Below are positions 47,453 to 55,452 of a stretch of DNA of 64,000 nucleotides, in pieces. This stretch comes from Vagococcus hydrophili (lineage in GTDB: Bacteria; Bacillota; Bacilli; Lactobacillales; Vagococcaceae): assembly GCF_011304195.1 (NCBI RefSeq), contig NZ_CP049887.1, positions 1 to 64,000 of the forward strand, given 5' to 3'. The number at the start of each line of letters is the position of its first letter. Positions within the stretch are counted from its first letter, which is position 1. A program made the translations under genes and the position numbers. Under the pieces are notes generated by a model. It worked only from the letters and a program-made list of their open reading frames with translations, was not told the origin of the DNA and searched no databases.

Positions 47453-48529
47453 ATGAAAACAAATCGTACAGAAAAAATGTTGAACATTATGAAGGAGCAA
47501 GAAGTCGGTCAATTATTAATCTCAGATCCAGCGACTATTTTTTATTTAACAGATTACTGGATTCATCCTGGTGAACGATTATTAGTTTTGGTTTTATCTG
47601 ATACAGGTGAACACACTCTTGTTGTTAATAAACTTTTCCCTATTACTGAAGATTTAGGGGTGAATTTGGTTTATATTGATGACACAGATGACGCTGTAGC
47701 AAAAGTCCTTGAATTTGTTCATGCAGATAAAAAAATCGGGATTGATAAAAACTGGCCATCAAAATTCTTGCTTAACTTGTTAGAAAAAGTTCCTAATGCT
47801 AAACTTTGCAATGGTTCTGACATTACAGATAGTGTGCGTGCTCATAAAGACAACGAAGAGCTTGATCTTATGCGCGAGGTATCAAAAGACAATGATAACG
47901 CTATTGAACAATTAAGAGACTTAGTACCACTGGAGCTTGATGAGCTTGAAATGACCGATCGTTTGGCTGCCATCTACAAAGAATTAGGCAATAGTGGCTT
48001 TTCATTTGACCCAATCATTGCTTACGGGGCTAATGGGGCTGACCCACATCACATGACAGATGATTCTACCGTTAAAGTTGGCGATAGTATTATTCTAGAC
48101 ATTGGTGGGGTTAAAAATTCTTACTGTTCTGATATGACGCGAACTTACTTCTATAAAGAAGTCTCAGAAAAAAGCCGTGACGTGTATGAAACGTGTTTAG
48201 AAGCCAATCGCCGTGCCATTGAAATGGTAAAACCTGGCGTGCGTTTTTGTGACATTGATGCCGCAGCTCGTGATTACATCACAGAAAAAGGTTACGGTGA
48301 ATACTTCACGCATAGAACAGGTCATTTTATCGGGATCGAATGTCATGAAACTGGTGACGTATCAGGCTCAAACACCGCCGTTGCAGAACCTGGTATGATT
48401 TTCTCTGTGGAACCTGGGATTTACATTCCTGGTGAAGTTGGCGTTCGAATTGAAGATTTAATTATCTGTACAGAAGATGGCTACGAAAACTTAAATCACG
48501 TATCGAAAGAACTACAAATTATTGGTTAA
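47453..48529 (+). CDS. Xaa-Pro peptidase (M24 family, PepQ-like)
   Basis: This 358-residue enzyme has the M24 creatinase/prolidase N-terminal domain (residues 1-125) and the pita-bread catalytic domain with DIGGVKNSYCSDMTRTYF (two metal Asp), HRTGHFIGIECHE (His), and MIFSVEPGIYIPGEVGVRIEDL (two Glu). It splits Xaa-Pro bonds in dipeptides or short peptides in the cytoplasm. It is followed by proline iminopeptidase and a peptide transporter, so the cluster serves uptake and breakdown of proline peptides. Confidence 0.9.
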   Translation: MKTNRTEKMLNIMKEQEVGQLLISDPATIFYLTDYWIHPGERLLVLVLSDTGEHTLVVNKLFPITEDLGVNLVYIDDTDDAVAKVLEFVHADKKIGIDKNWPSKFLLNLLEKVPNAKLCNGSDITDSVRAHKDNEELDLMREVSKDNDNAIEQLRDLVPLELDELEMTDRLAAIYKELGNSGFSFDPIIAYGANGADPHHMTDDSTVKVGDSIILDIGGVKNSYCSDMTRTYFYKEVSEKSRDVYETCLEANRRAIEMVKPGVRFCDIDAAARDYITEKGYGEYFTHRTGHFIGIECHETGDVSGSNTAVAEPGMIFSVEPGIYIPGEVGVRIEDLIICTEDGYENLNHVSKELQIIG

Positions 48530-48544
48530 GGAGTGTCTGATTTA

Positions 48545-49429
48545 ATGAAAATAACAGAAGGCTACATGCCTTATTTAGACAAGTATCAAACGTACTACCG
48601 GATTATTGGTGAAGAAAATCCAGAGAAAGCACCGCTTGTTCTCTTACACGGAGGTCCTGGTTCAACTCACAATTATTTTGAAATGCTCGATAATTTAGCC
48701 CGCGATGGTCGTCAATTGATTATGTATGATCAACTTGGTTGCGGATTATCATCCATGCCGGATGAGCCAACTCTTTGGAACTCTACCATTTGGATTGAAG
48801 AGTTAGTCGCTCTAAGAAAACACCTCAATTTAGAAAATATCCACTTACTTGGTCAATCTTGGGGTGGCATGATGGCAATTGAATACTTGTGCGATTACCA
48901 ACCTGAAGGAATTAAAAGTGCCATTTTATCTAGTACTCTTCCCTCTTCAAAACTCTGGGGTGAAGAGCAACACCGCATGATTAAATATCTTTCAGAAGAA
49001 GATCAAGAAGCAATTAGAGTTGCTGAATCTGAATGGAATTTTGAAAATGATGCTTATATTACAGCTAACGATCATTTTATGGTTCGTCATGCAGCGGATA
49101 ACCCATCTCCTGACATGCCAGAGCCATTAAGACGTCAAAAAAATTCTGGTGCTCAAAGTTACCTATACGCTTGGGGTCCAAATGAATACACACCAAGTGG
49201 AACGTTGAAAGATTTTTATTACACAGATAAACTACACACAATTGACAAACCAACCTTGATTACAAGTGGGGCTGATGATTTATGTACGCCATATATTGCT
49301 AAAACAATGTATGACCGCATTCCTAATGCCACATGGGAATTATTCCAACATAGCCGTCACATGCCTTTTGTGGATCAAAATCAAGAATACATGACATTAT
49401 TAACTGAATGGTTAAATAAACATGACTAA
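48545..49429 (+). CDS. Proline iminopeptidase (alpha/beta hydrolase, S33)
   Basis: This 294-residue protein has LVLLHGGPGSTHNYFEML, the nucleophile motif LLGQSWGGMMA near residue 105, Asp in SGADDLCTPYI, and His in HSRHMPFVDQ. These and the context suggest a PepI/PIP-type peptidase that removes N-terminal proline. It is 16 bases after the M24 peptidase. I start at ATG 48545, eleven bases after AAGGAG; a GTG at 48533 overlaps that site. Confidence 0.87.
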   Translation: MKITEGYMPYLDKYQTYYRIIGEENPEKAPLVLLHGGPGSTHNYFEMLDNLARDGRQLIMYDQLGCGLSSMPDEPTLWNSTIWIEELVALRKHLNLENIHLLGQSWGGMMAIEYLCDYQPEGIKSAILSSTLPSSKLWGEEQHRMIKYLSEEDQEAIRVAESEWNFENDAYITANDHFMVRHAADNPSPDMPEPLRRQKNSGAQSYLYAWGPNEYTPSGTLKDFYYTDKLHTIDKPTLITSGADDLCTPYIAKTMYDRIPNATWELFQHSRHMPFVDQNQEYMTLLTEWLNKHD

Positions 49430-49449
49430 TATTAGGAAGGGGTATACAC

Positions 49450-50817
49450 ATGAATGACGTTGCTGCTCAGACATCTGGGAAAAAACCTGTTTCATTTTAT
49501 TTTTGTTCCATCTCTTTTACTTTTGAAAGAATGGCGTATTACTCAGCTAAATGGTTGCTTTATTATTTTCTAACTTACCAAGCTATAAAAGGCGGGTTAG
49601 GTCTTGATAAAGGACAAGCTGCCATGCTTCAAGCAAACTTAGTGGCGTACACTTATCTAGCTCCTGTTTTCGGGGGATATATTGCTGACCGTTTTGTTGG
49701 GGCTCGCTATTTGATTCCTTTAGGAGCCTTTATTATGGGTATTGGCTATTATGTTGGGTCTATTGCCACAAGCGTTGGTATGATTCATTTAATGGTTTTC
49801 TTAGTTGCTGTCGGAACTGGGCTATTTAAAGGAAACCTATCTGCCATTACTGGACAATTATTTAATGATAAAAAAGAACTTGATACCGCATTTTCTGTTC
49901 AATATTCTTTTGTTAACATTGGTTCACTAGTTGGGACTACAGTTATCCCAATTATCGTTTATAATATTTTTAAATCCGGTGAGTTACCAGGTTTTTCTGA
50001 AGGCTTTTTATTTGCCGCTATTATCTGTTTCATCTGTGGTATTTGGTTTATCTTCGGGTGGCGATTCCTAGGTGACGCAGGAAAACGACCTTTTAAAGAA
50101 GGCATTGTTAAAGAAGAAAAAGCGGAAGTGAAAAAACCTTTAACAACCATTGAGAAAAAACGAGTAGGAGCGATTTTTCTAATTTCATTCTTCTCAATTA
50201 TTTTCTGGTTGTTCTGGTACATGTCTTATTTATCTGTTTATGATTACATGGATAATTTTATCCAAAATAAAGTTGGTTCTTATACAATCCCAACAGCTTG
50301 GTTTGATTCCTTAAACGGTTTATGGTGTATTGTGTTAGGTCCAATTTTAGGTATCTTATGGCTTAAACTAGCCAATCGTGCCCAAGGTGATATGAGTCTC
50401 TTCAAAAAATTAGGAATCGGCTTACTTTTCCTAGGTAGTTCATACTTAATGTTAATAGCTGCTGAATTACAGCGTGGTGTTGGTGCACCTGATACAGCTA
50501 AAGCAAGTATGATTTGGATTATTCTGTTCTCGATTCTTTTATCATTAGGCGAAATGTTCTTCTCTCCTCTTGGTAATTCATTCATCACTAAGTACTCACC
50601 AAAAAGTATTCTTTCAGTAATGATGGGTGTTTGGACAGTGGCAACTTTTATCGCTGGTAAAGGTTATGGTTACATGTATGCCTTCGTTTTAAAATTCGAT
50701 ATGATGCAAGCTTACATTGGGATTCCCATTGTTTTAATCATCGCAGCTTGTTTACTTTTCATCTTTAATAAGAAGTTAATTACACTCGTTGAAGACGAAG
50801 ATCCAATCGAAGAATAA
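49450..50817 (+). CDS. dtpT: POT-family di/tripeptide transporter
   Basis: This 455-residue membrane protein has about 12-14 hydrophobic segments and the POT marks FTFERMAYYS (the ExxER-type motif near the start), FGGYIADRFVGARYLIPLGAF, GTGLFKGNLSAITGQLF and FSVQYSFVNIGSLVGT. It imports di- and tripeptides with protons. It follows the two proline peptidases in the same direction, so the three genes form one unit for use of proline peptides. AGGAAGGGG precedes the ATG. Confidence 0.88.
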   Translation: MNDVAAQTSGKKPVSFYFCSISFTFERMAYYSAKWLLYYFLTYQAIKGGLGLDKGQAAMLQANLVAYTYLAPVFGGYIADRFVGARYLIPLGAFIMGIGYYVGSIATSVGMIHLMVFLVAVGTGLFKGNLSAITGQLFNDKKELDTAFSVQYSFVNIGSLVGTTVIPIIVYNIFKSGELPGFSEGFLFAAIICFICGIWFIFGWRFLGDAGKRPFKEGIVKEEKAEVKKPLTTIEKKRVGAIFLISFFSIIFWLFWYMSYLSVYDYMDNFIQNKVGSYTIPTAWFDSLNGLWCIVLGPILGILWLKLANRAQGDMSLFKKLGIGLLFLGSSYLMLIAAELQRGVGAPDTAKASMIWIILFSILLSLGEMFFSPLGNSFITKYSPKSILSVMMGVWTVATFIAGKGYGYMYAFVLKFDMMQAYIGIPIVLIIAACLLFIFNKKLITLVEDEDPIEE

Positions 50818-50823
50818 AAAAAT

Positions 50824-50870
50824 AAACGACGTATGATTTAAGCTTTTGGCTTAGAACATACGTCGTTTTA
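50824..50870 (+). terminator. Terminator after dtpT
   Basis: AAACGACGTATG (50824-50835) pairs with CATACGTCGTTT (50857-50868), 12 perfect pairs, with an inner AAGC/GCTT pair, followed by TTTTAATTTT. It ends the peptide-use operon. Confidence 0.85.
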
Positions 50871-50878
50871 ATTTTCTT

Positions 50879-51113
50879 AGTCCGAGTTCAAAGAGCAGCT
50901 CCTTCGGCAACTTCACAAGTCAAAATCAATCGAAAGTACCGATTGTTTTTGACTTCCTCCAGCTGCTCAGAGCTAAACGCTCTTTTCACTACTCTTATAT
51001 ACGGTGTCTAGAAAGCAGCTTTTTCGGAAATAAACTGAAACTCAATAAAATTTGAGAAGCAATTTTTTTGAGTTCCTTTTTATTTCTCAAAGCTAAACGC
51101 TTCCGAGACAACC
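50879..51113. repeat. Paired intergenic repeat, locus 1
   Basis: Two units (50879-50997 and 51003-51113) of a roughly 115-bp imperfect palindrome lie between dtpT and metIQ, in the inverse orientation relative to loci 2 and 3. Conserved parts include AGCTCCTTCGGCAACTT and AGCTGCTCAGAGCTAAACGC. The second unit is more diverged. The centre of each unit is an AT-rich inverted repeat. No gene is present. Confidence 0.75.
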
Positions 51114-51117
51114 TTTA

Positions 51118-52674
51118 TTAATCCACTACCGAGATTGTCCCGTTCCATTTTTCTTTGATGAAGGCTTTGATTTCATCTGAATGGAGAACTTCGACTAGGG
51201 CTTTGATTTTTTTGCTGTCTTTGTCTTCTGTTCTTGCGGCGATCACGTTAGCGTATGGTGAGTTGTCACCTTCCACAATCACGCCATCTTTTTCAGGATT
51301 TAAGCCGATATTTTCTGCAAAGTTGGCATTAATCGCGATTAAATCTCCTTCATTATTTTCATAAGTTGTTGTCATGATTGCTGGGTCAATGTCATACTTG
51401 AATTTCAAGTTTTTAGGATTTTCAGCGATATCATCAAATGTTGCTTCAACTAAATTTGTTCCTTCTTTGACTTTAACTAAGCCAGCATCTTGAAGCATTG
51501 TAATCACACGTCCCCAGTCCGTTTGTGAGTTACTCACTAAAACTGTGGCACCGTTTTTAACATCCTTCACGTCTTTTACTGATTTAGAATAGAAAGCCAT
51601 TTTTTCTAAATGAATTGCTCCTGCATTGATGAAATCATAATGCTTATCTTTGATTTCTTTATCTAAATAAGGAATGTGTTGGAAGTAATTTGCATCTAAT
51701 TCTTTTTCTGCCAAAGCTTTGTTTGGTAGGACAAAATCTTGAAAAACTTTGATTTCAAGGTCATATCCTTGTTCTTCAAGTAGTGGTTTAGCTTGTTCTA
51801 AAATTTCTGCATGGGGTGTTGCAGAAGCTCCCACGACGATTTTATTTGGATCATTTTTAGACTTAGCGACTGCTTTTTCAGACGAACCTTGTCCGCCACC
51901 AATAATCAATGTTAAGGCTGCAACCGCAACAATGATCGCGCCAAATCCTAAACCTAGTTTTTTCTTACTAATGCCACTACTTGACGTTTCTCTTTTATCC
52001 ACTAATTTAACTAGTAGATCGCCAATCCATTGAATGATAAAAACGATGAGTAGAATAAGTAAGGTTGATAACATAATAATAGAATAATCATTGCCCATAA
52101 AACCAGCTTGATACGCAAGAGTTCCTAATCCACCAGCACCTACTGCACCAGCCATTGCTGTAAAACCAATCATCGTAATCGTTGTAACGGTCACGCCTGA
52201 AATAAGCGCAGGTAAACTTTCTGGAATCAAAACTTTAAAAATAATTTGAAACTTGTTGGCTCCCATTGCTTCACTAGCTTCTAAAACACCTTTGTCTACT
52301 TCACGAAAAGCAATATCAACAAGACGCGCGTAAAACGGTGCTGCAGATAAAACAAGTGCTGGTACTGCCGCACTTGGCCCAAGCATAGTTCCTATCAACG
52401 TCTTAACCACTGGAAATAGTAAAATCATTAAAATAATGAAAGGAACGGATCTGAAAGTATTACTGATTAAGGAAACAACCCCGTAACCAAATTTAAAAAT
52501 AGGTTTGTCATTTTTCTCGAAATAGAAAAGCATTAGACCAACTAAAATTCCTAAGACAATCACGAAAAACATTGAAACTAAGGTCATATATAATGTTTCT
52601 TTAGTTGCTGTGATGAATGCTTCTGATTTAACATGTGAAAAATCAAAATATGTTTGTAAAAATCCTTTATCCAT
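51118..52674 (-). CDS. MetI-MetQ fusion: methionine ABC permease with C-terminal binding domain
   Basis: This 518-residue protein joins two normally separate parts. Residues 1-225 are a MetI permease with five or six membrane segments and the EAA loop (EVDKGVLEASEAMGANKFQIIFKVLIPESL). After a basic linker and one more hydrophobic segment (residues about 235-258) follows a MetQ/NlpA binding protein (VVGASATPHAEILEQAKPLLEEQGYDLEIKVF, ANYFQHIPYLD). The binding domain is held at the outer face by the last membrane segment instead of a lipid anchor. It overlaps metN by eight bases. I start at 52674 behind GAGGT. Confidence 0.9.
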   Translation of the reverse strand: MDKGFLQTYFDFSHVKSEAFITATKETLYMTLVSMFFVIVLGILVGLMLFYFEKNDKPIFKFGYGVVSLISNTFRSVPFIILMILLFPVVKTLIGTMLGPSAAVPALVLSAAPFYARLVDIAFREVDKGVLEASEAMGANKFQIIFKVLIPESLPALISGVTVTTITMIGFTAMAGAVGAGGLGTLAYQAGFMGNDYSIIMLSTLLILLIVFIIQWIGDLLVKLVDKRETSSSGISKKKLGLGFGAIIVAVAALTLIIGGGQGSSEKAVAKSKNDPNKIVVGASATPHAEILEQAKPLLEEQGYDLEIKVFQDFVLPNKALAEKELDANYFQHIPYLDKEIKDKHYDFINAGAIHLEKMAFYSKSVKDVKDVKNGATVLVSNSQTDWGRVITMLQDAGLVKVKEGTNLVEATFDDIAENPKNLKFKYDIDPAIMTTTYENNEGDLIAINANFAENIGLNPEKDGVIVEGDNSPYANVIAARTEDKDSKKIKALVEVLHSDEIKAFIKEKWNGTISVVD

Positions 52675-53704
52675 ATTGTAATACCTCAATTCCTAACCCA
52701 TTTTTTTCAAAAAAGACTAAACTTTCACTTAAAATACTAGATTCTCCAGTGAGTTGAACCAACATCGTTCCAAATGACATTTGATTGGTTCGTCTAATAT
52801 TAGCTTGAAGCACGTTAACATCAACAGGATATTGTTGAATTAATTTTGAAATCACGGCTTCATTGGCTTTTTCTGCCTCAAATAATAATCTGACAATCAT
52901 GCCATCTGGATAAGCATCTAACAAGTATTGAATCGCTTCTTCGTTTTCCTCTCCGTCGACTAAAGCGTCCTGTTTTACAAAGTTTTTCGTCACCGTACTT
53001 TGAGGATTTTTGAAAACTGAGAAAACTTCTCCTGTTTCAATGACCTGTCCTTGTTCCATAACTGCTACCTTATGACAAATTTTACGAATCACATTCATCT
53101 CATGGGTAATCAAAACAATCGTTAAATTAAGCTTTTTATTAATATCTAACAACAAGTCCAACACTTCATCCGTTGTTTGCGGATCAAGAGCACTCGTTGC
53201 TTCATCACATAATAAAATTTCTGGTTCATTAGCTAATGCCCGAGCAATCCCAACTCTTTGTTTCTGTCCACCTGATAACTCACTTGGATACGCATGTTCT
53301 TTTCCTTCTAAGCCAACAAGTTTCAGTAATTCTGTGGCACGTTTCACTCGTTCATTTTTAGGATAATTGCTTAATTCTAATGGTAATAAAATATTATCTA
53401 ATACAGTTCTTGACCATAGAAGGTTAAAATGCTGAAAAATCATACCGACTTTCTTTCTAAAATCACGTAACTCTTTTCCTTTTAGTTGCCCAACATTTTT
53501 TCCACCAATGATAACATCTCCTGATGTGGGTGTTTCTAAATTATTAAGTAGACGAATCAAAGAACTTTTACCAGCACCTGAGAATCCTATCACACCAAAA
53601 ATCTCACCTTTTTCAATGGTTAGATTGACATTATTAACTGCGGTTACTTGATTTTTTTTCGTTTCATAAATTTTATTAACTTGTTTTAATTCGATTAAAC
53701 TCAT
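52667..53704 (-). CDS. metN: MetN, methionine ABC transporter ATPase
   Basis: This 345-residue protein has Walker A GFSGAGKSSLIRLL, signature SELSGGQKQRVGIARAL, Walker B EILLCDEATSALDP, and the C-terminal regulatory NIL domain (residues about 260-345, GMIVRLLFEAEKANEAVIS, MSFGTMLVQLTG) that binds methionine. It powers the fused MetIQ encoded next. AGGAGGAA precedes the ATG at 53704. A Met-specific T-box lies upstream. Confidence 0.93.
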   Translation of the reverse strand: MSLIELKQVNKIYETKKNQVTAVNNVNLTIEKGEIFGVIGFSGAGKSSLIRLLNNLETPTSGDVIIGGKNVGQLKGKELRDFRKKVGMIFQHFNLLWSRTVLDNILLPLELSNYPKNERVKRATELLKLVGLEGKEHAYPSELSGGQKQRVGIARALANEPEILLCDEATSALDPQTTDEVLDLLLDINKKLNLTIVLITHEMNVIRKICHKVAVMEQGQVIETGEVFSVFKNPQSTVTKNFVKQDALVDGEENEEAIQYLLDAYPDGMIVRLLFEAEKANEAVISKLIQQYPVDVNVLQANIRRTNQMSFGTMLVQLTGESSILSESLVFFEKNGLGIEVLQYG

Positions 53705-53761
53705 ACGTCTTCCTCCTTTTGATATAAAATAAAAAAGCTTCCCTCCTCTATCTACTTTTAT

Positions 53762-53802
53762 AAAAAAGTAAACAAAGGACGAAAGCATTTTTTCGTGTTA
53801 CC
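53762..53802 (-). terminator. T-box terminator hairpin
   Basis: On the minus strand GTAACACGAAA pairs with TTTCGT..GTTTAC, followed by TTTTTT. The left part belongs also to the T-box antiterminator, so the two folds exclude each other. Confidence 0.75.
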
Positions 53803-54025
53803 ACCTTTAATTCGTCATTATCTCACAATAACAACCTCACCCAGTACGCAAGAATTACCTTTAAATACTGTTGTCCGCTAACGGGAACTCCCGAAGAAAG
53901 TTAACAATCGCTCACTCTCCTGTGCTCAAAGACCATCTTCCATTTTCTTCTTAGCTCCTCTTTCTCACCACCCGAGGTCTCTTAAAACTGTCCAAAAATG
54001 TACTCTTCTTCTCAACGCTTTTATA
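53763..54025 (-). promoter_or_regulatory. Methionine T-box leader of metN-metIQ
   Basis: The minus strand carries the conserved T-box AAAGGTGGTAACACG (53794-53808), which pairs with the acceptor end of uncharged tRNA. Stem I is closed by AAGAGACC (53976-53983) and GGTCTTT (53928-53934). The specifier loop has AUG at 53941-53943 in GAAAATGGAAG, giving Met. Uncharged initiator or elongator Met-tRNA would switch on the transporter genes. The structure continues with stems II and III. Confidence 0.88.
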
Positions 54026-54082
54026 TATTGAAATTAGTCTAACAAACTAATGAGAAAGTGTCAATGAAATTTTAATAATCAG

Positions 54083-54112
54083 TTGATTTAATTGTTTTTT
54101 AGTAAATTATAC
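54083..54112 (+). promoter_or_regulatory. Possible deoC promoter
   Basis: TTGATT (54083-54088) and TTATAC (54107-54112) are 18 bases apart. It is the best pair seen before deoC, but others are possible in this AT-rich stretch. Confidence 0.35.
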
Positions 54113-54150
54113 TTAAAAAGAATTTCATTTGATGGTAGAATAGAGACGTA

Positions 54151-54164
54151 GTTTAGCGTTTACA
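54151..54164. promoter_or_regulatory. Possible cre (CcpA) site before deoC
   Basis: GTTTAGCGTTTACA is, on the minus strand, TGTAAACGCTAAAC, close to the catabolite-response consensus except for the last two bases. A similar one is seen before glpD. Confidence 0.35.
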
Positions 54165-54192
54165 AATATATATACAAGAGGAGTTTTTATAA

Positions 54193-54864
54193 ATGGAATT
54201 AGCAAAATATGTTGACCACACCCTTTTAAAACCAGATTCAACAAGAGATCAAATCAAACAATTATGTGAAGAAGCTGCAGAGCATGAATTTGCCTCTGTT
54301 TGTGTCAATCCTTACTGGGTTAAATATTCAAGTGAATTATTAAAAGATTCTGTTGCTAAAGTTTGTACAGTTATTGGTTTCCCTTTAGGAGCTAACACAA
54401 CTGAAACTAAAGTTTTCGAAACAAAAGATGCAATTTATAATGGCGCTGATGAAGTAGATATGGTTATCAACATTGGCGAATTAAAAGCTAAAAACTATGA
54501 GTTCATTCAAGCTGACATTGAAGCAGTTGTTGAAGCAGCTCATCCAAATACATTAGTAAAAGTTATTATCGAAACTTGTCTTTTAACAGACGAAGAAATC
54601 ATTAAAGCATCTGAATTAGTTGTTGCTGCAAAAGCTGATTTCGTTAAAACTTCAACTGGTTTCTCAACAGGCGGTGCTACTTTTGAAGCCGTAAAATTAA
54701 TGAAAGATACAGTTGGCGACAAAGCCTTAGTTAAAGCTTCAGGCGGCGTTCGTTCAGTAGAAGACGCTGTTAAAATGATCGAATTAGGCGCTGACCGCTT
54801 AGGAACAAGCTCTGGTTTAAGTTTAGTTGATCCAACAGGAACTACAGAAGCAAAAGGATATTAA
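54193..54864 (+). CDS. deoC: Deoxyribose-phosphate aldolase
   Basis: This 223-residue protein is DeoC: it splits 2-deoxyribose-5-phosphate into acetaldehyde and glyceraldehyde-3-phosphate. It has [12 protein letters not shown] at the N-terminus, [53 protein letters not shown] (Schiff-base Lys), and [10 protein letters not shown] (second Lys). It stands alone between metN's leader and a paired repeat. Codon use is as expected for a well-expressed gene. GAGGAG precedes the ATG. Confidence 0.95.
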   Translation: MELAKYVDHTLLKPDSTRDQIKQLCEEAAEHEFASVCVNPYWVKYSSELLKDSVAKVCTVIGFPLGANTTETKVFETKDAIYNGADEVDMVINIGELKAKNYEFIQADIEAVVEAAHPNTLVKVIIETCLLTDEEIIKASELVVAAKADFVKTSTGFSTGGATFEAVKLMKDTVGDKALVKASGGVRSVEDAVKMIELGADRLGTSSGLSLVDPTGTTEAKGY

Positions 54865-54871
54865 AAAAGAA

Positions 54872-55117
54872 TGAATAAAAAATCGTACTGCTCCGAGTAA
54901 CTGGAGGTAATCACAGGTAATCTGCTTTTTGGATTATTTGTGATTAGTGAAGTTACCGAAGGAGCAGATTTTTTATTCCGGACTACATAGAGTGGTGAAA
55001 ATGGCGGTTAGCTCTGAGCAACTGGAGGAAATAAAAAATAATTCGTGCTTTTTGAATTAATTTTTATTTTTGAAGTTGTTGAAGGAGCTGCCATTTGAAC
55101 CCGGATTAATTAGAGTG
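54872..55117. repeat. Paired intergenic repeat, locus 2
   Basis: Two tandem units (54872-54994 and 54995-55117) between deoC and cstR. Unit one pairs CTGCTCCGAGTAACT with AGTTACCGAAGGAGCAG as an outer stem, with an inner AATCACA/TGTGATT stem around a TGCTTTTTGG centre. Unit two has the related GCTCTGAGCAACTGGAGG and AAGTTGTTGAAGGAGC. They end in a CCGGACTA / CCGGATTA element. No gene is present. Confidence 0.8.
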
Positions 55118-55119
55118 AA

Positions 55120-55161
55120 AAAAAACAACCCATAACTCCACCGAGTTACAGGTTGTTTTTT
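55120..55161 (-). terminator. Terminator of the cstR operon (bidirectional)
   Basis: AACAACC plus TAACTC pairs with GAGTTA plus GGTTGTT. T-runs on both strands allow it to serve in both directions; on the minus strand it follows cstR. Confidence 0.75.
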
Positions 55162-55419
55162 CTATTTCTTCACCACTAAATCAATGGCTTCTTGCAATTT
55201 TTCATCGGTTAAATCATCTGCCGTTAAACAGTCTTTTAAGTTTTCAGCCACAATAACCCCTATCGCGCGGTCAATACTTGAGCGAATGGCAGATAATTGA
55301 ATCACGATGTCACGACAAGGTTGTTCATCTTCTACCATCTTGATGACACCACGGATTTGACCTTCACTACGCTTTAAACGATTCTTTATTTTTTTTCTTG
55401 TTTCATCAGTCTCTGTCAT
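55162..55419 (-). CDS. cstR: CstR-type persulfide-sensing repressor (CsoR/FrmR family)
   Basis: This 85-residue helical protein is of the CsoR family. It has a Cys in DEQPCRDIV (about 38) and a second in AENLKDCL (about 67). The His that binds copper in CsoR is replaced by Asn (ENLKDC), as in CstR of Staphylococcus (ENLIEC). Thus it should sense persulfides by linking the two Cys. The neighbours, a CoA-persulfide reductase and a rhodanese, agree. The ATG at 55419 is behind AGGAGG. It is the last of three genes read leftwards. Confidence 0.8.
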   Translation of the reverse strand: MTETDETRKKIKNRLKRSEGQIRGVIKMVEDEQPCRDIVIQLSAIRSSIDRAIGVIVAENLKDCLTADDLTDEKLQEAIDLVVKK

Positions 55420-55452
55420 GATGTTACCTCCTAAAAACTTCTCCACTCTATT

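Noticed and set aside
50879-51113. Intergenic repeats read as plain terminators
   Set aside because: They are much longer than terminators, come in pairs, lack consistent T-runs and share sequence between loci. Separate terminators are already present beside loci 1, 2 and 4.
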